A DNA stretch of 64,000 nt from Dechloromonas aromatica (nom. nud.) (GTDB taxonomy: Bacteria; Pseudomonadota; Gammaproteobacteria; Burkholderiales; Rhodocyclaceae): positions 84,195 through 148,194 of the forward strand of contig JAFIHA010000025.1 in the NCBI GenBank assembly GCA_017848965.1. Direction: 5' to 3'. Positions 15,766-25,566 of the stretch are shown piece by piece; positions within the stretch are counted from its first letter, which is position 1; each line of letters opens with the position of its first letter. The notes beneath the pieces are model-generated. The model was not told the origin of the DNA. It made no database searches and saw only the letters and a list, made by a program, of their open reading frames with translations. The position numbers were made by a program, and so were the translations under genes.

Positions 15766-17055
15766 ATGAACACCCTCACCCCTCCCTCCCGGCAGCGCCG
15801 CCGCCTGCTCAAACTGGCCGCCCTCGGGCCGCTGCTCGGCGGCGCTCTGCCGGGCGCGCTGGCGGCGCCGCAGGTGGTCACCGTCGTCACCAGCTACCCG
15901 GACGAATTCGTGTCGCGCGTCGAGGCCGCCTTCGAGGCAGCCCACCCCGGCTACCGCCTCAACGTCATCTGGCGCAATGCCGCCGACGCCGCCGACTTCC
16001 TGCGCCAGCCGGATCATGGCGGCGCCGATGTCTATTGGTCGCCGTCGCCGCGCAATTTCGCGCAACTGGCGCAGGCCGGCGTCTGGCGCCCGCTGCCGAT
16101 TGACCGGGCGAGCCTGCCGGCTCGTATCGGCAACACGCCGCTCGGCGATCACGACGGCTTCTATACCGCCAGCGAAGTCGCCGGCTTCGGCTTCGCCATC
16201 GTCCCCGACTGGTTCGCCAGGAACGGCGTGGCGCCGCCGGCCGACTGGCCCGACCTCACCGACCCGCGGCTGGCCGGGCGGATCGCCCTGCCCATTCCGT
16301 CGCAGGTCGGCTACGCGCCGCCGATGGTCGAAATCGTCCTGCAGGCCTGGGGCTGGGACAAAGGCTGGGCCTTGTGGAGCGAGATCGCCGGCAACGCGAC
16401 GCCGATCGCCCGCGCCTCGACCTTCGTCAGCGACCTGGTCGCCGATGGGCGCTACGCCGTCGGCCTGTCGATCGACTTCTTCGTCAACTCGGCGATCGCC
16501 AACGGCCATCCGGTCCGCTTCGTCTATCCCGCGCACACCGGCCTCAACCCGGCGCATATCGCGCTCACCCGGGCGGCCCCCAACCCGGAAGGCGCCGCCC
16601 GTTTCGTCGCCTTCGTGCTGTCCCCGGCCGGCCAGCAACTGCTGCGCCACGCCGACATCCGGCGCCTGCCGGTGCGCCCCGACGCCTACACCGGCGCCGG
16701 CTTCAATCCGTTTGCCGCGGCCGCCAGCGGCGGCATGGATTTCGACGCCGAACGCGCGCGGCCGCGCCTGGCGCTGAGCAGCGCCGTCTTCGACGCCATG
16801 CTGGTGACGCCGCACGGCGAGCTGGCGACGCTCTGGCAAGACCTGCGCCGCGCCGAAGCGAACGGCCACGACCTGGGTGCCGTCCGCCGCTTGCTCGGCA
16901 CGCCGCCGCTGGATGCGGCAGCAGCCGACGACCCGGCGTTGCAGCAACGCTTTGCCGAGCGCGATCCGACAACGACGCAACTGCTCACCGCCTGGCAGCG
17001 CGACTGCACCACCCGCCGGGGCGAAGCCCGGCGCCTGTTGAAAGCCCTCACATGA
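15766..17055 (+). CDS. Periplasmic solute-binding protein, FbpA/type-2 PBP fold
   Basis: At 429 residues this resembles iron(III) and polyamine-type extracellular binding proteins (TVVTSYPDEFVSRVEAAFEAAHPG at the mature start; VYWSPSPRNFAQLAQAGVW; AFVLSPAGQQLL). The N-terminus RQRRRLLKLAALGPLLGG looks like a Tat or long Sec signal. The C-terminal 100 residues extend beyond the core fold. No permease of matching type follows directly; the nearest transporter genes are 1.5 kb downstream in the same unit. It may receive the substrate from the TonB receptor. It overlaps the following cytochrome gene as ATGA. Confidence 0.8.
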   Translation: MNTLTPPSRQRRRLLKLAALGPLLGGALPGALAAPQVVTVVTSYPDEFVSRVEAAFEAAHPGYRLNVIWRNAADAADFLRQPDHGGADVYWSPSPRNFAQLAQAGVWRPLPIDRASLPARIGNTPLGDHDGFYTASEVAGFGFAIVPDWFARNGVAPPADWPDLTDPRLAGRIALPIPSQVGYAPPMVEIVLQAWGWDKGWALWSEIAGNATPIARASTFVSDLVADGRYAVGLSIDFFVNSAIANGHPVRFVYPAHTGLNPAHIALTRAAPNPEGAARFVAFVLSPAGQQLLRHADIRRLPVRPDAYTGAGFNPFAAAASGGMDFDAERARPRLALSSAVFDAMLVTPHGELATLWQDLRRAEANGHDLGAVRRLLGTPPLDAAAADDPALQQRFAERDPTTTQLLTAWQRDCTTRRGEARRLLKALT

Positions 17056-18359
17056 TCCGCCCCTGGCCCATGCATCGCCTCGCCGCCGGCCTCTGCCTGG
17101 CTGCCGTGGCACTCGCCGCCGCCGCGACCCCGCCGCGCGACCTGCTGACCGACCCCATTCCCGGGATGAACGGTGACGAGACCGAAAGCTTCCTGCGCGG
17201 CCGCAGCCTGTTCCGCCAGAGTTGGGTGATCGCGCCGGCCCGCGATCAGGCGCTGGATGGTCTCGGACCGCTCTACAACCGCCTCGCTTGCATTTCCTGT
17301 CACCCGCGCAACGGCCGCGGCGGCGCGCCGGAAAACCCGGCGCAGCGGATGCAGACGATGCTGGTCCGCCTCTCCGTCCCCGGCGACCCGCCCCGCCCGC
17401 ACCCGGTGTACGGCGAGCAACTGAACGAGGAAGGCATCCCCGGCGTGCCCGGCGAAGGACGCGCCGAAGTCCATTGGCAGTACGAAACGCTGAGTCTCGA
17501 CGACGGCAGCCGCGTCGAGTTGCGCCGGCCGCTGCTGAAATTCGTCGACCTTGCCTACGGCGAGCTGGGGCCGGTCCTCAGCTCGCCGCGCGTCGGCCCG
17601 CCGGTCGCCGGCCTCGGCCTGCTCGACGCGGTGCCGGCGGCGACGCTGGCGGCGATGGCACGCGAAACCAAGGCGGACGGCGTGCGCGGCAGCGTCAACC
17701 ACCTCGGCCCGCGCCGCCTGGCCGGCCGCTTCGGTCTCAAGGCCAACAGCAGCGACCTGCGCAGCCAGATCGCCGGCGCTTTCCACGGCGACATGAGCAT
17801 CACCTCGCCGCTCTTCCCGGACGAGAACTGCAGCCCGGCGCAGACCGCCTGCCGCCGCGCACCGGACGGCGGCAAGCCGGAACTGAGTGCCGCCCAGCTC
17901 GCCGACATCACCTTCTACATCGCCCACCTGGCGCCGCCGCCGCGCCGCGACACCGAACAGCCGGCGGTCGTGCGCGGCAACGCGCGCTTCGCCGAGTTCG
18001 GCTGCGCCGTCTGCCATCGCCCGACACTGCAAAGCGGCGCCAGCCGTTTCCGCCTGCTCGCCGGGCGCAGTTTCGCGCCCTACACCGACCTGCTGCTCCA
18101 CGACATGGGCCCCGGCCTCGCCGACGGCCGCCCCGACCACGCCGCTTCCGGCAGCCAGTGGCGGACCGCGCCGCTGTGGGGAATCGGCGTCCTGGCGGCG
18201 ATCAACGAACAGGTCGGCTACCTGCACGATGGCCGCGCCCGCAATTTCGAGGAAGCCATTCTCTGGCACGGCGGCGAAGCGGCGGCGGCGCAACGGCGTT
18301 ACCGCGCCGCCAGCGCCGATGCGCGCGCCGAGCTGCTCGCCTTCCTGCAATCCCTCTGA
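17052..18359 (+). CDS. Di-haem c-type cytochrome / thiol oxidoreductase-like (DUF1111 family)
   Basis: A 435-residue protein with two haem c motifs, CISCH at 80-84 and CAVCH at 318-322, and an N-terminal signal (LAAGLCLAAVALAAAA). The general plan, including FAEFGCAVCHRPTL, LHDMGPGLADGRPD and VGYLHDGRARNFEEAILWHGGEA, matches DUF1111 di-haem proteins distantly related to MauG and CcpA peroxidases. In other bacteria DUF1111 genes often sit in iron-responsive loci with TonB receptors. Here the location is the molybdate island. A periplasmic redox step on an incoming metal chelate is a reasonable inference. The start is fixed by the 4 nt overlap with the binding-protein gene. Confidence 0.82.
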   Translation: MIRPWPMHRLAAGLCLAAVALAAAATPPRDLLTDPIPGMNGDETESFLRGRSLFRQSWVIAPARDQALDGLGPLYNRLACISCHPRNGRGGAPENPAQRMQTMLVRLSVPGDPPRPHPVYGEQLNEEGIPGVPGEGRAEVHWQYETLSLDDGSRVELRRPLLKFVDLAYGELGPVLSSPRVGPPVAGLGLLDAVPAATLAAMARETKADGVRGSVNHLGPRRLAGRFGLKANSSDLRSQIAGAFHGDMSITSPLFPDENCSPAQTACRRAPDGGKPELSAAQLADITFYIAHLAPPPRRDTEQPAVVRGNARFAEFGCAVCHRPTLQSGASRFRLLAGRSFAPYTDLLLHDMGPGLADGRPDHAASGSQWRTAPLWGIGVLAAINEQVGYLHDGRARNFEEAILWHGGEAAAAQRRYRAASADARAELLAFLQSL

Positions 18360-18375
18360 CCGCACGGAGCAAATC

Positions 18376-18567
18376 ATGGCTGACAAACCCGAGCCCGCCG
18401 CCGACGAAGCCTTCGCCATCTCGCCGGGCGCCGCCCGCGCCCACGGCTGTTGTCGAGGCTGGCGGCCGGCTGGCCGGCAGCCGACGGCCGAGATCATCGA
18501 TCTGGCGAAGGCGCGAACGCCGATCGAAGCCACCGAGGAAGAGACGCATGACCGTTCTACCGACTGA
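18376..18567 (+). CDS. 63-residue hypothetical protein between the cytochrome and ABC ATPase genes
   Basis: A GGAG lies 7 nt before the ATG at 18376, and the frame overlaps the ATPase start by 20 nt, so it is placed as a real cistron. The peptide is acidic at both ends, with an HGCCRGW segment in the middle that could bind metal. No family is recognised and no signal peptide is present. It may only serve to couple translation of the ATPase gene. The coding evidence is the ribosome site and the position. Confidence 0.5.
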   Translation: MADKPEPAADEAFAISPGAARAHGCCRGWRPAGRQPTAEIIDLAKARTPIEATEEETHDRSTD

Positions 18568-19306
18568 GCCCGCCCCCGGCGAGCTGTTCTTCGCCCTGCG
18601 CAAGCCGCTCAATTTCGCCAGCGGCGAGGCGCTGCTCGACGTCAGCCTGCGCCTGCCGCCCGGCCAATGGCTGGCCCTGCAGGGGCCGTCCGGAGCGGGC
18701 AAGACGACGCTGCTGCGCCTGCTCGCCGGACTGGAAACGGCCGCCGAAGGAGTGATCCGCGCCGGCGACGAGATCTGGCTCGACAGCCGCCGGGGCAGCT
18801 GCCTGCCCACCCGGCTGCGCCGCGCCGGCATGGTCTTCCAGGAACTCGGCCTGTTCCCGCACATGAGCGCCCGCCGCCAGGTCGATTTCGCCCGCCGTCC
18901 GGAGAGCAAGGCGCTGCCGACCGCGCAACTGCTCGAACTGGTCGGGCTGGAAAAACTCGCCGAGCGCTACCCGGCCGAACTTTCGGGCGGCCAGAAACAG
19001 CGCCTGGCGCTGGCCCGCACGCTGGCTTCGGCACCGCGCCTGCTGCTGCTCGACGAACCGCTGTCGGCGCTCGATCCGCAACTCCGCCGCTCGATGCAAA
19101 CGCTGCTGCAGGAAGTCCGCGCCAGCGCCCTGGTCGACTACGCGATTCTGGTCAGCCACGACCTCGACGAAGCCTGCCAGCTCGCCGCCCGCATCGTCCG
19201 CCTGCAACGCGGCCAGGTCTGCGGCGACGCGCCGACTGATCGTCCCCACCCCCACCTTTCTCTCATCAAGGAAACGTCATGCACCTCTTCCGCCGCCTGC
19301 TGCTGA
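18548..19306 (+). CDS. ABC transporter ATP-binding protein (molybdate/tungstate-type, no TOBE domain)
   Basis: A 252-residue ATPase: Walker A GPSGAGKTT, Q-loop FQELGLFPHMS, signature LSGGQKQRLALARTL, Walker B LLLLDEPLSALD, and the H-loop VSHDLDEA. It lacks the C-terminal TOBE domain of ModC, ending soon after the ATPase core, and its last 28 nt overlap the next gene. With the following binding protein and permease it forms a complete importer. The family most resembles ModC/sulfate-type ATPases. Its substrate is likely molybdate or tungstate, judged by context. Confidence 0.88.
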   Translation: MTVLPTEPAPGELFFALRKPLNFASGEALLDVSLRLPPGQWLALQGPSGAGKTTLLRLLAGLETAAEGVIRAGDEIWLDSRRGSCLPTRLRRAGMVFQELGLFPHMSARRQVDFARRPESKALPTAQLLELVGLEKLAERYPAELSGGQKQRLALARTLASAPRLLLLDEPLSALDPQLRRSMQTLLQEVRASALVDYAILVSHDLDEACQLAARIVRLQRGQVCGDAPTDRPHPHLSLIKETSCTSSAACC

Positions 19307-20016
19307 TCGCCGGCCTCGTCGCCGGTCTTTTCGCTACCCTCCCCGCCTTTGCCCAGGACCTGCTGATCGCCGCCGGCGCCGGCTACAAGCGCCCGGTCGG
19401 CGAACTCTGCGCCGCTTTCCAGAAACAGAGCGGCATCAAGGTCGAGCAGGTCTACGGCAACATGGGCAACATCGTCGCGCAGACCAAGCAAGGCGGCGAA
19501 ATCGCCCTCATCTTCGGCGACCACGCTTTCCTGGCCGGCGTCGACGGGCTCGACTTCGCCAGCTTCCTGCCGCTCGGCAACGGCCGCCTGGTCGTCGCCT
19601 GGCCGACCGGCGGCAAGCTGGGCACACCGGCTGAACTGGCCGACGCCCGCTTCGCCCGCATCGCCATGCCCAACCCGAAGGCGGCGATCTACGGCATTGC
19701 CGCCAGCGAGTTCATGGAGCGCAGCAAGTTGAAGGCGGCGCTGCAGGATCGCCTGCAGGTCGTCGCCACCGTGCCGCAGGTTTCCGCCTACCTGATCTCC
19801 GGCGACATCGACGCCGGCTTCATCAACCTGACCGAGGCCCTCGCCATCGCGCCGAAGATCGGCGGCTACCAGGAAATCGACGGCGCGCTCTATACGCCGA
19901 TCCGCATCGTCGGCGGCGTCCTCAGGACGCAGGCGCAGCGGGCCGAGGTCCTGGCGCTCGGCCGCTTTCTGGAAAGCGACGAAGCCCGCGCCATCCTCAA
20001 GCGCAACGGGCTTTGA
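19279..20016 (+). CDS. ModA-like periplasmic anion-binding protein
   Basis: A 245-residue protein with a clear signal peptide (LLLIAGLVAGLFATLPAFA-QD). The mature protein starts LLIAAGAGYKRPVGELCAAFQKQSGIKV and contains QTKQGGEIALIFGD, NPKAAIYGIAASEFMER and AYLISGDIDAGFINLTEAL, all in the order of ModA-family proteins, although residues differ from the typical modA downstream at 22228. It may prefer tungstate or another oxyanion. It is translated with the upstream ATPase (28 nt overlap) and the permease that begins immediately after its stop. Confidence 0.83.
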   Translation: MHLFRRLLLIAGLVAGLFATLPAFAQDLLIAAGAGYKRPVGELCAAFQKQSGIKVEQVYGNMGNIVAQTKQGGEIALIFGDHAFLAGVDGLDFASFLPLGNGRLVVAWPTGGKLGTPAELADARFARIAMPNPKAAIYGIAASEFMERSKLKAALQDRLQVVATVPQVSAYLISGDIDAGFINLTEALAIAPKIGGYQEIDGALYTPIRIVGGVLRTQAQRAEVLALGRFLESDEARAILKRNGL

Positions 20017-20724
20017 GTGGATTCGCCGCTCGCCTCGCTGCTCGACCTGTTCGCGACGCCGGGCAACCGGCAGATGCTGTGGCTGACCGCCCGCGTCGCC
20101 CTCGCCGGCACGCTCCTCCACGCGCTCAGTGGCCTCGCCCTCGGCTACGCGCTGGCGCGCCCGGGCTGGCGCGGCCGCAACCTGCTCGACATCGCGGTGA
20201 CGCTACCCCTGGTCTTCCCGCCGATGGCGACCGGCTTCCTGCTGCTCCTCCTGCTCGGCCGCCGCGGCCCGCTCGGCGAAGCGCTCCAGGAATGGTTCGG
20301 GATCGCCCCGGTATTCGCCTTTTCCGGCCTGCTGATCGCCGCCTTCGTCGCCGGCCTGCCGCTGGTCGTCAAGCCGGTGCAGGCGGCTTTCGAAAGCCTG
20401 CCGAAAATCCTGCCGGAAGCGGCGCGCACGCTGGGCAAGAACGAGTGGCAGATTTTCTGCTACGTGCTGCTGCCCAATATCCGCAACGCGCTGGCCGGCG
20501 GCCTGATCCTCGCCCTCGGGCGCTCGCTGGGCGAAGTCGGCATGACCATGATGCTCGGCGGCAACATCGAGGGGCGCACGGTGACCGCCTCGCTCGACAT
20601 CTACAACGCGGTGACCAGCGGCGACTTCGAACGCGCCGCCGCCGTCTCGCTGCTCCTCGGACTGGTCAGCAGCGGCCTGTTCTTCCTGCTGCGGCGCAAT
20701 GCCCGCGCGCCGCTCGGCTGGTGA
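20017..20724 (+). CDS. ModB-like ABC permease
   Basis: A 235-residue inner-membrane protein with about five to six transmembrane segments. The EAA loop is AARTLGKNEWQIFCYVLLPNIRNALAGG, which docks the ATPase, and LGRSLGEVGMTMMLGGNIEG is highly typical of ModB-like permeases. The GTG at 20017 directly follows the preceding TGA, so coupled translation is likely. With 18548 and 19279 it completes a second molybdate-like importer in the island besides ModABC. A hairpin follows the stop. Confidence 0.87.
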   Translation: MDSPLASLLDLFATPGNRQMLWLTARVALAGTLLHALSGLALGYALARPGWRGRNLLDIAVTLPLVFPPMATGFLLLLLLGRRGPLGEALQEWFGIAPVFAFSGLLIAAFVAGLPLVVKPVQAAFESLPKILPEAARTLGKNEWQIFCYVLLPNIRNALAGGLILALGRSLGEVGMTMMLGGNIEGRTVTASLDIYNAVTSGDFERAAAVSLLLGLVSSGLFFLLRRNARAPLGW

Positions 20725-20727
20725 ACG

Positions 20728-20750
20728 AAAAAGGCGGCCCGCTGGCCGCC
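20728..20750 (-). terminator. Rho-independent terminator after the molbindin gene (possibly bidirectional)
   Basis: GGCGGCC at 20733-20739 and GGCCGCC at 20744-20750 form a stem with a 4 nt loop. On the minus strand it is followed by TTTTT (20728-20732), right for ending the molbindin transcript, which stops at 20774. On the plus strand the T run is poor. Confidence 0.8.
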
Positions 20751-20773
20751 TCGCATTTACGCCCGGCGTAATC

Positions 20774-21202
20774 TCAAGCCGGCACGCCGAGAATGACGTG
20801 ACTGGCCTTGATCAGCGCCGTCGCCGGTTCGCCGAGCTTGAGGCCGAGTTCGAGCACGGCTTCGTTGGTGACCACCGAATGGACGACGGTACCGCCGGCC
20901 AGCGTAATACCGACTTCGGTATTGACGGCGCCCTTGGTCAGCGCGCTGACCGTGCCGGCGAGCTGGTTGCGCGCCGAGAAGCGGACGTCCGGCGCCCCCG
21001 ACAGCAGCATCACCCACGGCGCCTTGACGTAGGCGACGGCGTCCTTGCCGACCGCCAGGCCGAGCGACTGAACGCTACCCTCTGTGACGATTGCGACAAT
21101 CTTGTCGCCTCCCGACAAGGTGAGCTCGACTTCGGCGTTGACCGCACCGTCGGTCAAGGCGGTGATTTTTCCTGCAAAAACATTGCGTGCGCTGACATTC
21201 AT
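20774..21202 (-). CDS. Di-domain molybdate-binding protein (molbindin, ModG/Mop type)
   Basis: A 142-residue cytoplasmic protein made of two tandem Mop/TOBE domains, each beginning with SARN (residues 3-6 and about 73-76) and containing G-x-V/I-x-A-L-T-x-G-A-V-N-x-E-V. Mop domains bind molybdate or tungstate as multimers and buffer the cell pool. The ATG at 21202 has AAGGAG 7 nt upstream; an in-frame extension to 21316 is rejected because it lacks Mop sequence and would cover the operator. It is divergent from modE, sharing a regulatory region with two ModE-like sites. Confidence 0.93.
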   Translation of the reverse strand: MNVSARNVFAGKITALTDGAVNAEVELTLSGGDKIVAIVTEGSVQSLGLAVGKDAVAYVKAPWVMLLSGAPDVRFSARNQLAGTVSALTKGAVNTEVGITLAGGTVVHSVVTNEAVLELGLKLGEPATALIKASHVILGVPA

Positions 21203-21241
21203 GGCGTTCTCCTTGGTTATCAATCCGGCTGGCCCGCTTTT

Positions 21242-21265
21242 CGCTATATACGACAATAAGCAACG
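21242..21265. promoter_or_regulatory. ModE-like operator D upstream of molbindin gene
   Basis: The left half CGCTATATA is strong; after 7 nt the right half AAGCAACG agrees only partly with the ACATAACG consensus. It lies 40 bp upstream of the molbindin ATG, suiting control of that gene by ModE. Confidence 0.55.
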
Positions 21266-21353
21266 TAACCAACCCGGCTTGTTGGCAATATAACCAACCC
21301 ATTTATGAACAGACAACCATAGCGCCTCGATAATTTTCCGGTAAACTCGAAAT

Positions 21354-21377
21354 CGTTATATATCGAAAGACATAACA
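21354..21377. promoter_or_regulatory. ModE-like operator C overlapping the modE start
   Basis: CGTTATATA-N7-ACATAACA, close to the E. coli modA operator as remembered. Its right end lies 2 bp before the modE ATG at 21380. Binding would block the modE-modABC unit itself, giving autorepression by molybdate-loaded ModE. Confidence 0.75.
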
Positions 21378-21379
21378 TA

Positions 21380-22974
<1,595 letters not shown>

Positions 22975-22995
22975 CGGCAAATAGGCGGATCGAGC

Positions 22996-23823
22996 ATGAC
23001 GACGACGCGCAGGACGGCCAGCGGCTTCGCCTCCGGTTTTGCCATCGGCAATCTCGGCGGAATGATCGGACTGGGGGGCGCGGAATTCCGCCTTCCCCTG
23101 CTGGTCGGCCATTTCCGCCTGGATGCCCTGTCCGCGATCATCCTCAACAAAGCCTGCAGCCTGGTCGTCGTCGCCACCGCCCTGCTGATCCGCAGCACCA
23201 GCATCTCCCCCAGCGAGTTGTGGGCGCAACGCGGCATCGTCTTCAATTTGCTGGCTGGCAGCCTGCTCGGCGCCTGGTGGGCGGCCGGCCATGCCATGAG
23301 CATACCGAAGCAACGCCTGAACGCCTTCATCCTCGTTCTGCTGCTTGGCCTGGGGCTGTTCATGCTGGCCGAAGCCGTCATCGGCCAGGGCTCCGTCACG
23401 CAACTACTGATCACCGACCCGACCGTCCAGTTGCTGGCCGGCATCGGCGCCGGCCTTCTGATCGGCATGGTCGCGGCCTTTCTGGGCGTCGCCGGAGGAG
23501 AATTGCTGATCCCGACGATCGTCCTGCTCTACGGCAGCGATATCAAACTGGCCGGCAGCCTGTCGCTCGCCGTCAGTCTGCCCACCATGCTGACCGGCTT
23601 CCTGCGTTACCGGTCGGCAGCGGCATTTTCCGTATTGCGCCAGGAGGCCACCCTGTTTCAGGCGTTGACGCTGGGTTCGATACTCGGCGCGATTGCCGGC
23701 GGATTGATGCTCGGCTGGCTGGATGCCAGACTGCTGACCGGCGGACTTGGCCTGTTGCTGCTCATCTCTGCCTGGAAGACCTTTCGCCACAGCGCCTCAA
23801 TGAAAAACCATGTACCTGACTGA
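22996..23823 (+). CDS. TauE/SafE-family membrane transporter inside the mod operon
   Basis: A 275-residue protein with about eight predicted membrane segments and the family's two glycine-rich repeats: [20 protein letters not shown] at 18-37 and [20 protein letters not shown] around 160. TauE/SafE proteins export sulfite or organosulfonates. Its place between modA and modB, with its stop inside modB (14 nt overlap), is unusual and means it is coexpressed with molybdate uptake. It could export excess oxyanion, move sulfur anions competing with molybdate, or handle thiometallates; none is established. Confidence 0.85.
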   Translation: MTTTRRTASGFASGFAIGNLGGMIGLGGAEFRLPLLVGHFRLDALSAIILNKACSLVVVATALLIRSTSISPSELWAQRGIVFNLLAGSLLGAWWAAGHAMSIPKQRLNAFILVLLLGLGLFMLAEAVIGQGSVTQLLITDPTVQLLAGIGAGLLIGMVAAFLGVAGGELLIPTIVLLYGSDIKLAGSLSLAVSLPTMLTGFLRYRSAAAFSVLRQEATLFQALTLGSILGAIAGGLMLGWLDARLLTGGLGLLLLISAWKTFRHSASMKNHVPD

Positions 23824-24490
23824 CACCGACCTCCAGGCCATCTGGCTGACCCTCCGTCTGGCCGGCATCACGACGCTGATCCTGCTCCTGATCGGCACCC
23901 CGATCGCCTGGGGACTGGCGCGCTGCCGGGCCTGGTGGAAGGGCCCGCTGGGCGCCGTCGTCGCGCTGCCGCTGGTGTTGCCGCCGTCGGTGCTGGGTTT
24001 CTCCCTGCTGCTGGCGATGGGGCCGAACGGCCCGGTCGGCCAGTTTACCGAGTCGCTCGGCATTGGCACCTTGCCCTTCACCTTCTGGGGACTGGTCGTC
24101 GCCTCGGTCTTCTATTCGCTGCCCTTCATGGTGCAGCCGCTGCAGGGCGCTTTCGAGGCGATCGGCGAGCGGCCACTGGAAGTGGCCGCGACCCTGCGCG
24201 CCTCGCCGCTCGATACTTTCTTCACCGTCGCCGTGCCGCTGGCGCTGCCCGGTTTCATTACCGCCGGCATCCTGACCTTCGCCCACACCGTCGGCGAGTT
24301 CGGCGTCGTGCTGATGATCGGCGGCAACATCCCCGGCGTCACCCGGGTGGCGTCGGTCCAGATCTACGACCACGTTGAGGCCATGGAATACATGGATGCC
24401 CACCGCCTGGCCGGCGTCATGCTGGCTTTCTCCTTCCTCGTGCTGCTGGCGATGTACGTCTGGCGGCCGGGCGCCCGGAAGGGAGGCTGA
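23810..24490 (+). CDS. modB: Molybdate ABC transporter permease ModB
   Basis: A 226-residue protein with five transmembrane helices. [25 protein letters not shown] is the EAA coupling loop and [23 protein letters not shown] is the ModB signature. As the membrane channel partner of ModC it accepts molybdate from ModA. The ATG at 23810 lies inside the TauE gene, so translation is coupled, and only 1 nt separates its stop from modC. Confidence 0.95.
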   Translation: MYLTDTDLQAIWLTLRLAGITTLILLLIGTPIAWGLARCRAWWKGPLGAVVALPLVLPPSVLGFSLLLAMGPNGPVGQFTESLGIGTLPFTFWGLVVASVFYSLPFMVQPLQGAFEAIGERPLEVAATLRASPLDTFFTVAVPLALPGFITAGILTFAHTVGEFGVVLMIGGNIPGVTRVASVQIYDHVEAMEYMDAHRLAGVMLAFSFLVLLAMYVWRPGARKGG

Positions 24491-24491
24491 G

Positions 24492-25562
24492 ATGCCTGAA
24501 ATCGCCGCCCGCTTCAAGCTCGACTGGCCCGGTTTCAGTCTCGACGTCGACCTGAACCTGCCCGGCAAGGGCGTGACTGCACTGTTCGGCCACTCCGGTT
24601 CCGGCAAGACGACGCTATTGCGCTGCATCGCCGGTCTCGAACGACCGGCGCATGGCCGCCTGGTGTTCAACGACCGCACCTGGCAGGACGCCGGCACCTG
24701 GCTACCGACGCACCGCCGGCCGATCGGCTATGTTTTCCAGGAAGCCAGCCTGTTTCCCCACCTGTCGGTGCTCGGCAACCTCGAATACGGACGCCAGCGC
24801 AGCGCTGGCACGGCACGGGTGGCGCTCGATCAGGCGGTGGCGCTGCTCGGCATCGACCACCTGCTGCAGCGCAAGCCGGACAGTCTGTCGGGCGGCGAAC
24901 GGCAGCGCGTCGGCATCGCCCGGGCGCTCGCCGTCAGCCCGGAAATCCTGCTCATGGACGAACCGCTGGCGGCGCTTGACCTCAAACGCAAACAGGAAAT
25001 CCTGCCCTATCTCGAACGCCTGCACGACCAACTCGACATCCCGGTCATCTACGTCAGCCACGCGCCGGATGAAGTCGCCCGGCTGGCCGACCACCTGGTC
25101 GTCCTCGACGCTGGCCGCGTCATCACTGCCGGCCCGCTGGCCGAGACGCTGGCCCGCATCGACCTGCCGATCCGCCTCGGCGAGGACGTCGGCGTCGTCC
25201 TCGAAGCGACGGTCGACCACATCGACGAAACCTGGCAACTGATGCGCGTCACCTTCCCCGGCGGCAGCCTGTGGACGCGCGCCCGCGACCTGCCGCCGGG
25301 ACGCCGCGTGCGGGTGCGCGTGCTGGCCCGTGACGTTTCGCTGGCGATCGACGAACCCGGGCCCAGCAGCATCCAGAACATCCTGCCGGCGACCGTCGAT
25401 GCCGTCGGCCCGGACGAACACCCCGGCCTGCTGCTGGTTCGCGTCGCGCTCGGCGAAAGCCGGCTGGTCGCCCGTCTGACCCGGCGCTCGGCCGAGCAGC
25501 TCGGCATCGTCGCCGGCCGGCCGGTGCATGTGCAGGTCAAATCCGTTGCCTTGATGGAGTGA
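24492..25562 (+). CDS. modC: Molybdate ABC transporter ATP-binding protein ModC
   Basis: A 356-residue ATPase: Walker A GHSGSGKTT, Q-loop FQEASLFPHL, signature LSGGERQRVGIARAL, Walker B ILLMDEPLAALD, H-loop VSHAPDEV. The C-terminal TOBE domain (about 290-356, SSIQNILPATVDAVGPDE...VHVQVKSVAL) is the regulatory molybdate-binding part of ModC. The start at 24492 matches the family. It is adjacent to modB (1 nt) and modD (4 nt). Confidence 0.96.
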   Translation: MPEIAARFKLDWPGFSLDVDLNLPGKGVTALFGHSGSGKTTLLRCIAGLERPAHGRLVFNDRTWQDAGTWLPTHRRPIGYVFQEASLFPHLSVLGNLEYGRQRSAGTARVALDQAVALLGIDHLLQRKPDSLSGGERQRVGIARALAVSPEILLMDEPLAALDLKRKQEILPYLERLHDQLDIPVIYVSHAPDEVARLADHLVVLDAGRVITAGPLAETLARIDLPIRLGEDVGVVLEATVDHIDETWQLMRVTFPGGSLWTRARDLPPGRRVRVRVLARDVSLAIDEPGPSSIQNILPATVDAVGPDEHPGLLLVRVALGESRLVARLTRRSAEQLGIVAGRPVHVQVKSVALME

Positions 25563-25566
25563 AGCC

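Noticed and set aside
13839-15890. Minus-strand 683-codon frame opposite the TonB receptor gene
   Set aside because: Shadow frame; the plus strand encodes a full receptor with signal peptide, plug and C-terminal aromatic residue.
16686-18533. Minus-strand 615-codon frame opposite the di-haem cytochrome
   Set aside because: Shadow of a gene with two haem motifs and coupled start; no start signal or domain.
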